A stretch of DNA of 64,000 nt, from assembly GCA_025210375.1 (NCBI GenBank), contig JAOASB010000029.1, positions 62,001-126,000 on the forward strand, written 5' to 3'. Position 1 is the first letter of the stretch. Every line of letters begins with the position of its first letter. Below, piece by piece: positions 20,078 through 29,282 of this stretch. The notes beneath the pieces were generated by a model. It worked only from the letters and a program-made list of their open reading frames with translations, did not search any database and was not told the DNA's origin. Source of the DNA: Maledivibacter sp. (GTDB lineage Bacteria; Bacillota; Clostridia; Peptostreptococcales; Caminicellaceae). Both the position numbers and the translations under genes were made by a program.

Positions 20078-21292
20078 TTATATCTTCCCTCTTAGAACCT
20101 CCAGTGCCTTTTGTAGTTGAGTGTCTTCTTCATCGGTTATTTCTACCTTTTCTTTTAATTCTTCAGGTAAATCTACAACTATATTAGGTTCTATTCCCTT
20201 TCCATGTATATACTCACCATTTGGTGTATAATACTGAGAAATAGTCAATTTGAATCCAGTTCCATCGGTTAATTCCCTAACGGCTTGAACAAGGCCTTTG
20301 CCAAAGGTTGTTGTTCCAATAATAACCCCGGACTTTGTATCCTTAACGGCACCAGTTAAAATTTCCGATGCACTTGCACTTCCTTTATTAACTAATATGA
20401 CAAATGGATAATCAACTTTATTTGCATCAGAATCCATATATTCCTTTTTACCTGCTCTATCCTTTGTATATACTATATTTTGTTTTCCTAATAACTCATC
20501 AGCTATTTCAACACATTCTCTTAATGAGCCTCCAGGATTATTTCTCAAATCTATGATTAGACCCTTTATATTTTTTGATTCTAAATCCTTTAAATGCTTT
20601 TTAAAATCTTCAGCAGTTTTATCATCAAACATAGTTAACCTTAAATATCCTATATTGTCTTCTATCACCCTTGATTTTACTGTTTTAAGTCTTATTTCTT
20701 CCCTCTTAATTGTAATAGCTAGGGGTTCCTTCTTATTTGGTCTTAAAATAGTTATGTCTACTTCCGTTCCCGGTTTTCCCTTCATTATAGCAATAGCATC
20801 ATCAAGTTCATCTGCCGTAACTTCTTTATCGTTAACCTTTACAATCTTATCCCCACTAATGATTCCAGCTCTTTCACCGGGTGTATCTTCTATAGGAGAC
20901 ACCACCGTTATATAACCATCATCCCCTGGTGTAACTATGATACCTATTCCCCCATAAGTCCCATGAGTGTGGGTCATAAAGCTATCAAATTCCTTTTTGG
21001 ACATGTATTGTGAGTAGGGATCATTCAATGAACTAAATAATCCTTTTAATATACCATCCTCAAATACATCCTCATCCACTGGTTCATAATAATTTTCTTC
21101 AATGTATTTCTTTAAGTAAAGGGTTTTTTTAAACTTGTCTTCTAATCCAACCAATCTTTCATATTCACTTTTAGGAAGGGATACTTTCCCATTAAATCCT
21201 ATGGCTGCAACATTTGTTATTACCGTCGTCAATAAACCTGTGACTATAATTAATACAATGGCCCCTATAAAGGCGGTTCTCTTTTTAATCAT
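20078..21292 (-). CDS. ctpA: C-terminal processing peptidase, S41 family
   Basis: A membrane-anchored serine protease acting outside the cytoplasm. A single N-terminal membrane helix is followed by a PDZ domain (about 105-195; GGIGIIVTP, SPIEDTPGERAGI) and the S41 catalytic domain with GSASASE (Ser about 307) and TTFGKG (Lys about 332), the Ser-Lys dyad. I start it at the ATG at 21290-21292 because AGAGGTGA precedes it and would overlap the alternative GTG at 21301. It follows the FtsEX-M23 genes, a common clostridial arrangement, and is followed by a PDZ membrane protein. It probably trims wall-associated or membrane proteins. Confidence 0.93.
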   Translation of the reverse strand: MIKKRTAFIGAIVLIIVTGLLTTVITNVAAIGFNGKVSLPKSEYERLVGLEDKFKKTLYLKKYIEENYYEPVDEDVFEDGILKGLFSSLNDPYSQYMSKKEFDSFMTHTHGTYGGIGIIVTPGDDGYITVVSPIEDTPGERAGIISGDKIVKVNDKEVTADELDDAIAIMKGKPGTEVDITILRPNKKEPLAITIKREEIRLKTVKSRVIEDNIGYLRLTMFDDKTAEDFKKHLKDLESKNIKGLIIDLRNNPGGSLRECVEIADELLGKQNIVYTKDRAGKKEYMDSDANKVDYPFVILVNKGSASASEILTGAVKDTKSGVIIGTTTFGKGLVQAVRELTDGTGFKLTISQYYTPNGEYIHGKGIEPNIVVDLPEELKEKVEITDEEDTQLQKALEVLRGKI

Positions 21293-21354
21293 GAATTTCA
21301 CCTCTAAGTCATTTTATTTAAGCAATAATAATTATTATATCTATATTATATAAA

Positions 21355-21476
21355 TTGAGAAAATTGCATAACTCTTACTTGACCAGGTTGCATAATATGT
21401 ATGGTATAGCTTTAAGGATTCCCAAACTATACATAGCAGATAATTTTTATAGAAGGCAATTATGCAATTTGCTCAA
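21355..21476. repeat. MITE-like repeat (AAATTGCATAA family), copy 2
   Basis: A 122-bp unit starts TTGAGAAAATTGCATAACTC and ends AATTATGCAATTTGCTCAA, which are imperfect inverted termini. The inner part reads CTTACTTGACCAGGTTGCATA. There is no coding capacity. It lies upstream of ctpA. Confidence 0.8.
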
Positions 21477-21599
21477 ATTATAAAAAATGAAATAAATCTT
21501 ACTATTTTATTCTATTATATTTTATTATTCATTATACCACCTTTACTTGGTTTACACAAAAATTTGGAAATAAAAAGCCTCCTATCCTGTAGACTTTGA

Positions 21600-21804
21600 A
21601 AACTCCCACTAGAAAAGTGGGAGTTTCAGGCTGTTGAAAAACCCGAATTTCTTCGTTGTTGCTTCAACCAAGAACCCTTACGTATGTTTGTATACGCTAC
21701 GGTCTCTCGGTTTCAGCACGCCTCGAACTTCGAATTTCTCAATAGCCTGCCAGATTGTTGACTTTGTCAACAATCTGAAACTCCCACTAGAAAAGTGGGA
21801 GTTT
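21600..21804. repeat. 151-bp palindromic element flanked by a duplicated terminator hairpin (copy B)
   Basis: The element is 21627-21777, the same 151-bp length as copy A, with the same arms (CCCGAATTTCTTCGTTGTTG, GGTTTCAGCACGCCTCGAAC) and the same end CAACAATCTG. On each side is an identical 27-bp hairpin (AAACTCCCAC...GTGGGAGTTT) at 21600-21626 and 21778-21804. The hairpin differs from that of copy A, so it belongs to the locus, not to the element. It also forms the terminator of the M23 gene. Confidence 0.88.
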
Positions 21805-21808
21805 GATA

Positions 21809-22942
21809 TTAAGGCTGTTTAATGTATTTTAGCGGATCTACAAATTTACCATTTTCACGGACTTCAAAGTGTAGATGGGGTCCAGTTGACATACCTGTAC
21901 TTCCACATTTTGAAATAGCTTGTCCCCTTTTTACCTGTTGACCTTCTTTAACTAGTATACTGGAGTTATGAGCATATAGGGTTACTATTCCACCCCCATG
22001 ATCTATCATTACTACTTTCCCATAACCACCTTTCCAACCTGAATAGATAACTTTACCACTTTGGGCTGCAACTATATTCTTACCAATAGGTATTCCTATA
22101 TCTATACCCGTATGTAGCTTTTTCTTTCTCAAAATAGGATGGTTTCTATATCCAAAGGGTGAAGTGATCCTACTATACCCAGGAGCTGGCCATGCCATGC
22201 TTCCACCAACATATTTTGCATTAGATTGCTTTCTCTTTATTAGATCACCAATACGATTAGCCAAATCTGTTAATTCATCTTCTTTACTTTCTAAAGCTTT
22301 ATAGTCTTTTTCAAGTTCTTTTTTGAATCTTTGCATCTTCCCCCTTGAGACCTTTAGATTATTTTGCTTAACCTTTGTATTATTTTTTAAGGTGATTAAT
22401 TGGGAATTTTGGTTTTCAAGGGTTTTCTTTTTTTGCTCAATTAAATCTCTCTGGGCCTTCAAATATTTTACAAGCTCTATATCATGGTTTAATATCTTTT
22501 TAACCATATCTAGTCTAGTCAATAAATCTTCAAAGCTTGTGGAATCAAGCAACACTTCAACGTATCCTACCTCTGCATTCTTATACATTACTTCTAATCT
22601 AGCATTTAAAGTCTCATTTTTCTTTGAAATATTATCCTTTGCTTGCACTAATTCCTGTTGTGTTATCTCTATTTGCTTTTTAGTTCCAATGATATTTTTA
22701 TTGAGTTCTTCCACTTCGGCTTCAAGTTTTCGGATAGTTCCTTCTAATTGTTCTATTTTATCAGAAACATTCTTTTGCTGTTTTTCATTCTCCTTTTTAT
22801 CTTGTCCAACTTGATTTATCTTACTATTCACACTATTCAATTTCTTTTTATCATCATTAATATCGAAAGCAAAGGCTTCTAAAACCATTATAAACATCAA
22901 TGACATAGATATTAAAAAAATAAAAATTCTCTTTTTATTCAT
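21809..22942 (-). CDS. EnvC-like murein hydrolase activator / M23 peptidase with coiled coil
   Basis: A signal peptide (about 1-25) is followed by a long coiled coil (about 28-240, rich in heptads of K, E, L and I) and a C-terminal LytM/M23 domain (about 255-377). The M23 metal ligands look intact: HTGIDIG (His, Asp) and HLHFEV (His-x-His), so it may be an active endopeptidase rather than a pure activator. It lies 31 bp after ftsX, matching the FtsEX-regulated hydrolase module known from other bacteria, in which FtsEX relays ATP hydrolysis to an extracellular coiled-coil hydrolase. It acts at the division septum or sidewall. Confidence 0.92.
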   Translation of the reverse strand: MNKKRIFIFLISMSLMFIMVLEAFAFDINDDKKKLNSVNSKINQVGQDKKENEKQQKNVSDKIEQLEGTIRKLEAEVEELNKNIIGTKKQIEITQQELVQAKDNISKKNETLNARLEVMYKNAEVGYVEVLLDSTSFEDLLTRLDMVKKILNHDIELVKYLKAQRDLIEQKKKTLENQNSQLITLKNNTKVKQNNLKVSRGKMQRFKKELEKDYKALESKEDELTDLANRIGDLIKRKQSNAKYVGGSMAWPAPGYSRITSPFGYRNHPILRKKKLHTGIDIGIPIGKNIVAAQSGKVIYSGWKGGYGKVVMIDHGGGIVTLYAHNSSILVKEGQQVKRGQAISKCGSTGMSTGPHLHFEVRENGKFVDPLKYIKQP

Positions 22943-22973
22943 CCTTTATTTTATCCCCCTTTTCATATTTATT

Positions 22974-23876
22974 CTACACCCTTAAGTATTTCTTCATAGA
23001 GGTAATACTCCCTAATGCTCCTATGCCTGAACCTAAAACTATGAACATAATAAACAAATTATCTACTACCTTTGCTATAGGTACTAAATAAGCTGTTAAC
23101 ATTACATATAAACTCGTTGCAGCTAAGTTATACAGATATCTATAGCTCAAATAAATTATTAGGAGTGCAATTACTGAGCCCAGTAGACCTAGGAATGTTC
23201 CCTCAATAAAGAATGGCCACCTTATGAACCAGTTTGTAGCTCCAACATATTTCATTATATTTATCTCTCTTCTTCGTGCTGCAACAGTAAGCTTTATAGT
23301 ATTTCCAATAATAAAAACAGAAATAGCTATTAAGATCACTATGATAATCATTCCAATAATTCTAACAAAATCTGTTATTTTAATTATCTTATCTACAATA
23401 TCCTTATGAAATTTTACATTTTCTATATTGTCAATCAATCCTATCTGACTTACGACAGCTTCACTGTCTTCTATATCATTTAAATACACTACATAGGAGT
23501 TTGGAAGCGGATTTCCTTCTAAGCCTTCTAAGAGATATCCCTGTTCTCCAAAAAGCTCCTTCATATATCCAAGAGCCTCTGCTCTAGATTTAAATTTTAT
23601 CTCCTTTATTCCTTCTATCTGTGCTATTTCTTTCCCTATTTGTTCTATACGATCATTCTCAGTATCCTTATCTATATACACTTGGATAGAATCAAATTGA
23701 TCTTGTGCCCCTTCTGCTAGGCTATTTATATTAAATATTAGAATAAATATTATCCCCAAAATAATCAAAGTGGCTGAAACGGAACCTATAGAAGCTAAAC
23801 TCATCATTCTGTTTCGCCAAAGGTTCTTAAAGCCTTCCTTTACCATGTATCCTAAGCTTCTAATCTTCATACCCAT
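22974..23876 (-). CDS. ftsX: Cell division protein FtsX
   Basis: A membrane protein with one N-terminal and three C-terminal transmembrane segments and an extracellular loop (about 45-165), the FtsX topology. The opening GYMVKEGFKNLWRNRMMSLA and the later VAARRREINIMKYVGAT are family signatures. It pairs with FtsE and transmits its ATPase cycle to the M23 protein encoded next. Its start overlaps the end of ftsE. A GGGGGGG run lies just before ATGs at 23876 and 23870; I list the first, but either is possible. The longer frame from 23894 is less likely. Confidence 0.94.
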   Translation of the reverse strand: MGMKIRSLGYMVKEGFKNLWRNRMMSLASIGSVSATLIILGIIFILIFNINSLAEGAQDQFDSIQVYIDKDTENDRIEQIGKEIAQIEGIKEIKFKSRAEALGYMKELFGEQGYLLEGLEGNPLPNSYVVYLNDIEDSEAVVSQIGLIDNIENVKFHKDIVDKIIKITDFVRIIGMIIIVILIAISVFIIGNTIKLTVAARRREINIMKYVGATNWFIRWPFFIEGTFLGLLGSVIALLIIYLSYRYLYNLAATSLYVMLTAYLVPIAKVVDNLFIMFIVLGSGIGALGSITSMKKYLRV

Positions 23877-24546
23877 AGCCCCCCCTTTCCTCATCTCTTA
23901 CAACATTTCCCTGTTCCAATGCTATAACTCTCTGCTGCATCATGTTTACTATTTCTCTAGCATGGGTAGCCATCACTATAGTTGTTCCCCTTCTACTAAT
24001 TTGTCTTAAAAGTCTCATGATTTCCCATGATGTCTCAGGATCTAAATTACCAGTAGGTTCATCAGCTATAAGTATTGGTGGATTATTTATTATAGCCCTA
24101 GCAATTGACACTCTTTGCTGTTCACCCCCGGAAAGCTGCTCTGGATACATCTTAGCTTTACTGCTTAGTCCAACAAGACTAAGCATAGTTGGAACACCTC
24201 TTCTTATTTCCTTTGGTGTGGCCTCAATTATTTCCATTGCAAAGGCTACATTTTCGTACACCGTTTTATTGGGAAGCAGTCTGAAGTCCTGAAAAACTAC
24301 ACCAATCTTTCTCCTTAGCAAAGGAACCTTTCGCCTATGAATATTAGTTATATTTTGATTATCAATTAAAATTCTCCCTTGTGTAGGCTCAACTTCCTTT
24401 AAAAGCATTTTTACTAAGGTAGATTTTCCTGCTCCACTGGGGCCTACTAGAAAAACAAAATCTCCCTTATCTATTTTAATATTTATATTTGCAAGGGCCA
24501 TCGTCCCATTCTTATATCTTTTCGATACATTTTTTAATACGATCAT
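23860..24546 (-). CDS. ftsE: Cell division ATP-binding protein FtsE
   Basis: A 229-residue cytosolic ABC ATPase: Walker A GPSGAGKST (35-43), signature LSGGEQQRVSIARA, Walker B ILIADEPTGNLD and the switch His in MATHAREIV. Length and the opening MIVLKNVSKRYKNG are typical. I start it at 24546, since AGGAG lies 8 bp upstream; the ATG at 24564 is not preceded by a site. It is translationally coupled to ftsX by overlap, and together they control the septal hydrolase encoded downstream. Confidence 0.95.
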   Translation of the reverse strand: MIVLKNVSKRYKNGTMALANINIKIDKGDFVFLVGPSGAGKSTLVKMLLKEVEPTQGRILIDNQNITNIHRRKVPLLRRKIGVVFQDFRLLPNKTVYENVAFAMEIIEATPKEIRRGVPTMLSLVGLSSKAKMYPEQLSGGEQQRVSIARAIINNPPILIADEPTGNLDPETSWEIMRLLRQISRRGTTIVMATHAREIVNMMQQRVIALEQGNVVRDEERGGYGYED

Positions 24547-24697
24547 TACATCAACTCCTAACATTATTTCTATTTCGATAAATAACCTTTATTTCCTTCA
24601 TTTTTTTTTCGGTAAATAGTAGTATTTTTAGACTATTTTTATAAAATTCGAGATTATTTATAGATGGGATCATATATATTATAAATGTTAATCCCCA

Positions 24698-24734
24698 TAA
24701 AAAAATCTTAAAGACGATATTGTCTTTAAGATTT
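24698..24734 (-). terminator. Terminator after the LonB-like protease gene
   Basis: AAATCTTAAAGAC and GTCTTTAAGATTT form a perfect 13-bp stem followed on the minus strand by a T run. It separates the protease gene from ftsE. Confidence 0.88.
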
Positions 24735-24764
24735 AATATTAGATTTAAAATTGTGTAATATTTT

Positions 24765-27182
24765 TTATTTTTCTACTTTATTATCCTTCAATCTTTCTTT
24801 TTCCGCGGCTTTAGCTAATTCCTTAAGGGTTTTTGTAACCTTATAGTGTATTGACCCTTTAGGATATTCACCATTTTCATTCATCTGTCCAGCGGGTACT
24901 CCAGTTAATATCTCCAGTCCTTCATCGATTGTCTTAACAGCATATATATGAAACTTTCCTTCTTCAACTGCCCTAATAACCTCATCCTTCAACATCAAAT
25001 TTTTTACATTTTGATGGGGTATCATGACTCCCTGTTCACCTGTCAATCCCTTCAATTTACACACCTTAAAGAAACCTTCTATTTTTTCATTAGCCCCACC
25101 TATAGGTTGAATTTGTCCACGTTGATTTACAGACCCTGTTACTGCTATATCTTGTCTAATTGGGGCCTTTGATATGCTTGAAAGTATTGCATAAAGTTCT
25201 GTACTCGAAGCACTATCTCCATCAACCCCAGAATAGAGCTGTTCAAAAACAATACTTGCCGATAGGGCTAATGGTTTTTCTTGAGCATATTTATGTCCTA
25301 AATATCCACTAATTATCATAACTCCCTTATCATGTATCTTTCCACTGGTTTTTGCTTCCCTTTCAATATTAATTATCCCAGCTTTTCCCCTATAGGTTGA
25401 AACAGTAATTTTACTTGGTTTTCCAAATCTATATTCTCCTGTACCTGTAACGGCTAACCCATTTATTTCCCCAATCTTTTCTCCATCCACATCTAATAAA
25501 TAGTCGCCTTCATCAAACATCTCAAGAACCTTTTCTTCATATTTATTATTTCTAAATATTTTCTCTGATATTGCTTTTTCAATATGCTTAAGGCCTACTA
25601 TATTGCTGCCATCTACTTCAGCCCAACCATCAGCTTCATAAAGTAGCTCGACAATTTGATTAAACCTTGAACTAAGCTTATTTTGATTTGAAGCTAATCT
25701 AGAGCTATATTCTATAACTTCCCCAACTGCTTCCTTATCAAAATGTCTCAGATCCTCTTTTTCACAATGGGTTGCAATAAATCTAGCCATTTTAAGGATA
25801 TTTTCTTCATCTCTAGACATTTCTATATCAAAATCAGACATTATTTTAAATAATTTTTTAAATTGCTCATCGTAATTATACAACATATAATATGTATATG
25901 GATCTCCTATGAGTATAATCTTAAGATTAACAGGTATTGGTTGAGGCTTTAAGGATGTTGTTACTACATATCCTAATTGTTTACCCAGACCTTCAATATT
26001 AATTTCTCCCGTAGTAAGTACCCTTTTAAGTCCATTCCATGCAAATGTATTTACAAGTACATCCTTGGCCTGTAATATCAGATATCCACCATTGGCTTCA
26101 TGTAAAGCCCCTGGTTTAATTTGGGTAAAATCAGTTTTCATAACACCCATTTCATTTCTATATTCCACACTACCCACTAAATTGTAATAGGTTGGATTAG
26201 CCTCTATAATAACAGGGGCACATTTTTTTTCACTGTTATCTATAAAAAGGTTCACATTATACCTATCGAAAAAGGCTTCACTTGACTTTAACTGAAACAT
26301 AGCAAAGGGATTATTTTCATCGGAGTCTTTATCCTTTTTAAATTTATCAATATTTTCCACAATATCCTTTACAAGCATATTGAAATACTCAATTATATTG
26401 TCATTATAATTAAATCTCATTTTTAATTTTTCTATATGAAAATCTACGACTTTGCTTGCTGTCTCAATATCTAATTCTTTGAGCTTTTCTCTGAAATTTT
26501 CTTCAAGCTCTCTAAGCTTGTTAAATACATCAACGGAATCTAAACTCAATTTATTGCTTCTTTCCCTTAATTCCCCAAATTCTTCTGGAGACAGATTGCT
26601 ATAATCTACTTCGCTCATAGGTTTGCCTTCCTTAAGAGGCATATTGACTAATCCCTTTTCCGTATGGGCGAATCTAAAATCATGCTGCTCCGCAACCTTA
26701 TTTAATTCATTAATAATATCCTGGGAAATACTTTGATATTGCTGTAAAAGGGCATTTTTCATATTTTCGTACTCTTTACTTGTAAAAGCATTTTCAATTT
26801 CCTTCTTAAGCTTTGTGATTGCATCCTCCATGGCCTTTACAAGTTTTTTTCCTTGTCCAGGTTTAAGGTTTAATGCCAAAGGGCTGTGGGGATTTTTAAA
26901 ATTATATACATATACCCAATCATCGGGAACCTTCTTTTTTGATGCTTTTTCATCGGCTATTAGTTTCACATAGCTATTTCTTCCCGTCCCGCTTTGTCCG
27001 GAAACAAAGATATTGTAGCCCTTCTTTTTTATTGATAGTCCAAAGTCTAATGCATTTGATGCCCTTTCCTGGCCTATAATACCTTGAAGTGGAGTTAAAT
27101 CGGCAGTACTATCAAATTTAAAACATTCTATGCCACATTTATTTTTCAATTTTTCCAAAGGAACTTTGACTCTTTCCGGCAT
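24765..27182 (-). CDS. LonB-like ATP-dependent protease (S16)
   Basis: An 805-residue protein without the LAN domain of classical LonA. The N-terminal part has an ATP-binding loop of the form GQSGTGRNS (about 61-69), characteristic of this bacterial LonB-like group, then a long helical insert (about 120-270). An AAA+ core follows (EANGGYLILQAKDVL is a Walker B-like segment), and a C-terminal Lon protease domain has GDSASSTE (catalytic Ser) and GGANEKIEG (catalytic Lys). No transmembrane segment is obvious. GGGGAG precedes the ATG. It appears monocistronic, flanked by terminators and repeats. It degrades misfolded or regulatory proteins; substrates cannot be told from sequence. Confidence 0.9.
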   Translation of the reverse strand: MPERVKVPLEKLKNKCGIECFKFDSTADLTPLQGIIGQERASNALDFGLSIKKKGYNIFVSGQSGTGRNSYVKLIADEKASKKKVPDDWVYVYNFKNPHSPLALNLKPGQGKKLVKAMEDAITKLKKEIENAFTSKEYENMKNALLQQYQSISQDIINELNKVAEQHDFRFAHTEKGLVNMPLKEGKPMSEVDYSNLSPEEFGELRERSNKLSLDSVDVFNKLRELEENFREKLKELDIETASKVVDFHIEKLKMRFNYNDNIIEYFNMLVKDIVENIDKFKKDKDSDENNPFAMFQLKSSEAFFDRYNVNLFIDNSEKKCAPVIIEANPTYYNLVGSVEYRNEMGVMKTDFTQIKPGALHEANGGYLILQAKDVLVNTFAWNGLKRVLTTGEINIEGLGKQLGYVVTTSLKPQPIPVNLKIILIGDPYTYYMLYNYDEQFKKLFKIMSDFDIEMSRDEENILKMARFIATHCEKEDLRHFDKEAVGEVIEYSSRLASNQNKLSSRFNQIVELLYEADGWAEVDGSNIVGLKHIEKAISEKIFRNNKYEEKVLEMFDEGDYLLDVDGEKIGEINGLAVTGTGEYRFGKPSKITVSTYRGKAGIINIEREAKTSGKIHDKGVMIISGYLGHKYAQEKPLALSASIVFEQLYSGVDGDSASSTELYAILSSISKAPIRQDIAVTGSVNQRGQIQPIGGANEKIEGFFKVCKLKGLTGEQGVMIPHQNVKNLMLKDEVIRAVEEGKFHIYAVKTIDEGLEILTGVPAGQMNENGEYPKGSIHYKVTKTLKELAKAAEKERLKDNKVEK

Positions 27183-27275
27183 ATTGATACTCCCCTTTCT
27201 AATTTACAGTTTTTTTCGAATATTTTATTTATTTATACCCTTATTTATTTCCATGTATTCAACGTATTCTGACAT

Positions 27276-27539
27276 TTGAGCAAATTGCATAATTACTTTC
27301 TATAAAAACCATCTACTATAGATAAACAACATTAAGACTTAAAATATATTTCAGAGAAAATAATGAACGCTCCTACATTTTTTCTTTGAAATATATTAAA
27401 CCTTGAAGTTGTTTATATTTACATGCAGTTTAAAAATCTTCAAAGCCATATCACCAAATATGCTATATCTTAAATATTCAAATTAAGGATGATATTCCCA
27501 TATTAGTCCCAGCCAAGTAAGAGTTATGCAATTTCCTCA
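27276..27539. repeat. MITE-like repeat (AAATTGCATAA family), copy 3, with a nested fold-back insertion
   Basis: The termini are TTGAGCAAATTGCATAATTA and AGAGTTATGCAATTTCCTC, in the opposite orientation to the copy at 58261. The outer parts align with that copy (inverse of AAGGATGATATTC and GCCAAGTAAGAGTTATGC), but an extra segment of about 95 bp at 27322-27416 interrupts the right half. Without the insert the unit is about 169 bp. Confidence 0.8.
27322..27416. repeat. Nested fold-back element inside MITE copy 3
   Basis: It begins ATAAACAAC and ends GTTGTTTAT (perfect 9-bp inverted ends). Its arms continue to pair (AATATATTTCAGAGAAAA against TTTTCTTTGAAATATATT). A 35-bp short form with the same ends lies at 47561-47595. 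Confidence 0.7.
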
Positions 27540-27683
27540 TTTATAAATTTAATATTTGTCATACAGCTCAAAAAAATTATTATATATAAAAAAAAGCCAT
27601 TCCAATTTTTTCAAATGACTTTCCATTAATAATTTTTTGATATTTAGGTATGGCTTGAGAGTTTAGTCCAATACCTTATAATT

Positions 27684-27718
27684 AAATAAAAGCTACTATG
27701 GATTACATAGTAGCCTAT
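27684..27718 (-). terminator. Terminator after phoU
   Basis: GGCTACTATG and CATAGTAGC pair, followed on the minus strand by TTTTATTT. It closes the pst-phoU unit. Confidence 0.83.
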
Positions 27719-27761
27719 TTCATCTTTAATTTTTGTTAATATTTAACTCCCCTAGAATAAT

Positions 27762-28415
27762 CTAATTTATCTCTACACTTTCTCCATCGACAATATAAAT
27801 GATTCTTTCACATATATTTGTTATATGATCTGCCATTCTCTCTAGGTATCTTCCCACAAATAGTAGCTTTGCCCCTTGATTTATATTTTTAGAATCTGAA
27901 TGTATCATCATTAGTATTTCCGTGTATATATCTTTATATAGGTTATCTATTAACTCATCCTCTTTACCAATTCTATAGGCTAACTTAGAATCTTCATTAA
28001 TAAAGCTAATCTTTGAATTTCTAAGCATACCTAATATAATACCCCTCATTTTAGGAATATCAATTAAAGGTTTTATATGGGGTTCGTCACCGATTTTTAT
28101 TACTTCCTTGGAAATATTTACACAAAAATCTCCTACTCTCTCTAAATCAGTAATAATTTTTGAAATAGAAAATATGATCCTTAAATCCTTAGCCATTGGC
28201 TGTTGAAGAGCAATAAGCTCTATTGTCTTTTCTTCTATACTTTCTAGAAATTCATCCACATTATCATCTAATTTTATAACCTCACGGGCTAATTCGACAT
28301 CCTTATTTATAAGAGCATCAACAGACTTTATAACCAATTTTTCTACACTTTCCATCATGCTTACTACTTCATCTTTTAGTGAAGTTATTGATGCTTCAAA
28401 ACCATCTCTAACCAA
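27762..28415 (-). CDS. phoU: Phosphate signalling protein PhoU
   Basis: A 217-residue all-helical protein of two related three-helix bundles, which links the Pst transporter to the phosphate two-component system and dampens signalling when phosphate is plentiful. Metal-binding-type motifs are visible (DNVDEFLESIEEK near residue 50; LERVGDFCVNISKE; LERMADHITNICE). The start is a TTG with GGGAGG 8 bp upstream. It is the last gene of the pst unit, the usual position. Confidence 0.95.
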   Translation of the reverse strand: MVRDGFEASITSLKDEVVSMMESVEKLVIKSVDALINKDVELAREVIKLDDNVDEFLESIEEKTIELIALQQPMAKDLRIIFSISKIITDLERVGDFCVNISKEVIKIGDEPHIKPLIDIPKMRGIILGMLRNSKISFINEDSKLAYRIGKEDELIDNLYKDIYTEILMMIHSDSKNINQGAKLLFVGRYLERMADHITNICERIIYIVDGESVEIN

Positions 28416-28478
28416 TTGATAAACCTCCCTTTCTTAGCTTGAATTCATTAGACCTCCTGAGAGTTTAATACATACCTT

Positions 28479-29261
28479 TTACCCAAATCTACCAGTAATA
28501 TAGTCCTCAGTTCTTTTATCCTCTGGAGTTGTAAATATCTTACTGGTATCGCCAAATTCAATTATTTCTCCCATTAGAAAAAATGCTGTTTTATCAGAAA
28601 TCCTTGCGGCTTGCTGCATAGAGTGGGTAACAATAACTATGGTATAGTCATTTTTCAGTTCATTAATTAATTCCTCAATTCTATGTGTAGCAATAGGATC
28701 AAGTGCAGAAGTTGGTTCATCCATCAATAAAACATCTGGTTGAACCGCAAGACTTCTAGCAATACAAAGTCTTTGCTGTTGCCCACCGGAAAGTCCATAG
28801 GCACTATCATATAATCGATCCTTTACTTCATCCCATAAAGCAGCACTTTTCAAACTTACTTCAGCAATTTCTAGCAATTGCTTTTTGTCACGAATCCCAT
28901 GTATTTTGGGCCCATATACAACATTCTCAAAAATAGACTTTGGGAATGGATTGGGTTTTTGAAATACCATTCCAACCGTAGTTCTTAGTTCCTCTAACCT
29001 AACAGATTTATCAAAAATATCTGTTCCGTGATAAAGAATGTTTCCCCAAGTTCTTACAATTGGTATATTATCCACCATACGGTTTAATGTTTTTATAAAA
29101 GTCGATTTACCGCAACCTGAAGGCCCTATAATTGCGGTAACTTCGTTTTCTTGTATTTTAATATTTATATCTCTTAATGCTTGGTCATCACCATACCAAA
29201 GATCTAAATTTTTCACATCATATACGACGTTATTATGATTGCTACCTGCATTGTTTAACAT
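28479..29261 (-). CDS. pstB: Phosphate ABC transporter ATPase PstB
   Basis: The 260-residue ATPase that energises phosphate import. Walker [10 protein letters not shown] (46-54), the PstB-typical [19 protein letters not shown], signature [16 protein letters not shown], Walker [14 protein letters not shown] and switch VTHSMQQA are all present. GGGGGG precedes the ATG. It lies 21 bp after pstA and 63 bp before phoU. Confidence 0.97.
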   Translation of the reverse strand: MLNNAGSNHNNVVYDVKNLDLWYGDDQALRDINIKIQENEVTAIIGPSGCGKSTFIKTLNRMVDNIPIVRTWGNILYHGTDIFDKSVRLEELRTTVGMVFQKPNPFPKSIFENVVYGPKIHGIRDKKQLLEIAEVSLKSAALWDEVKDRLYDSAYGLSGGQQQRLCIARSLAVQPDVLLMDEPTSALDPIATHRIEELINELKNDYTIVIVTHSMQQAARISDKTAFFLMGEIIEFGDTSKIFTTPEDKRTEDYITGRFG

Positions 29262-29282
29262 TTTGAAAGTATTCCCCCCTAT

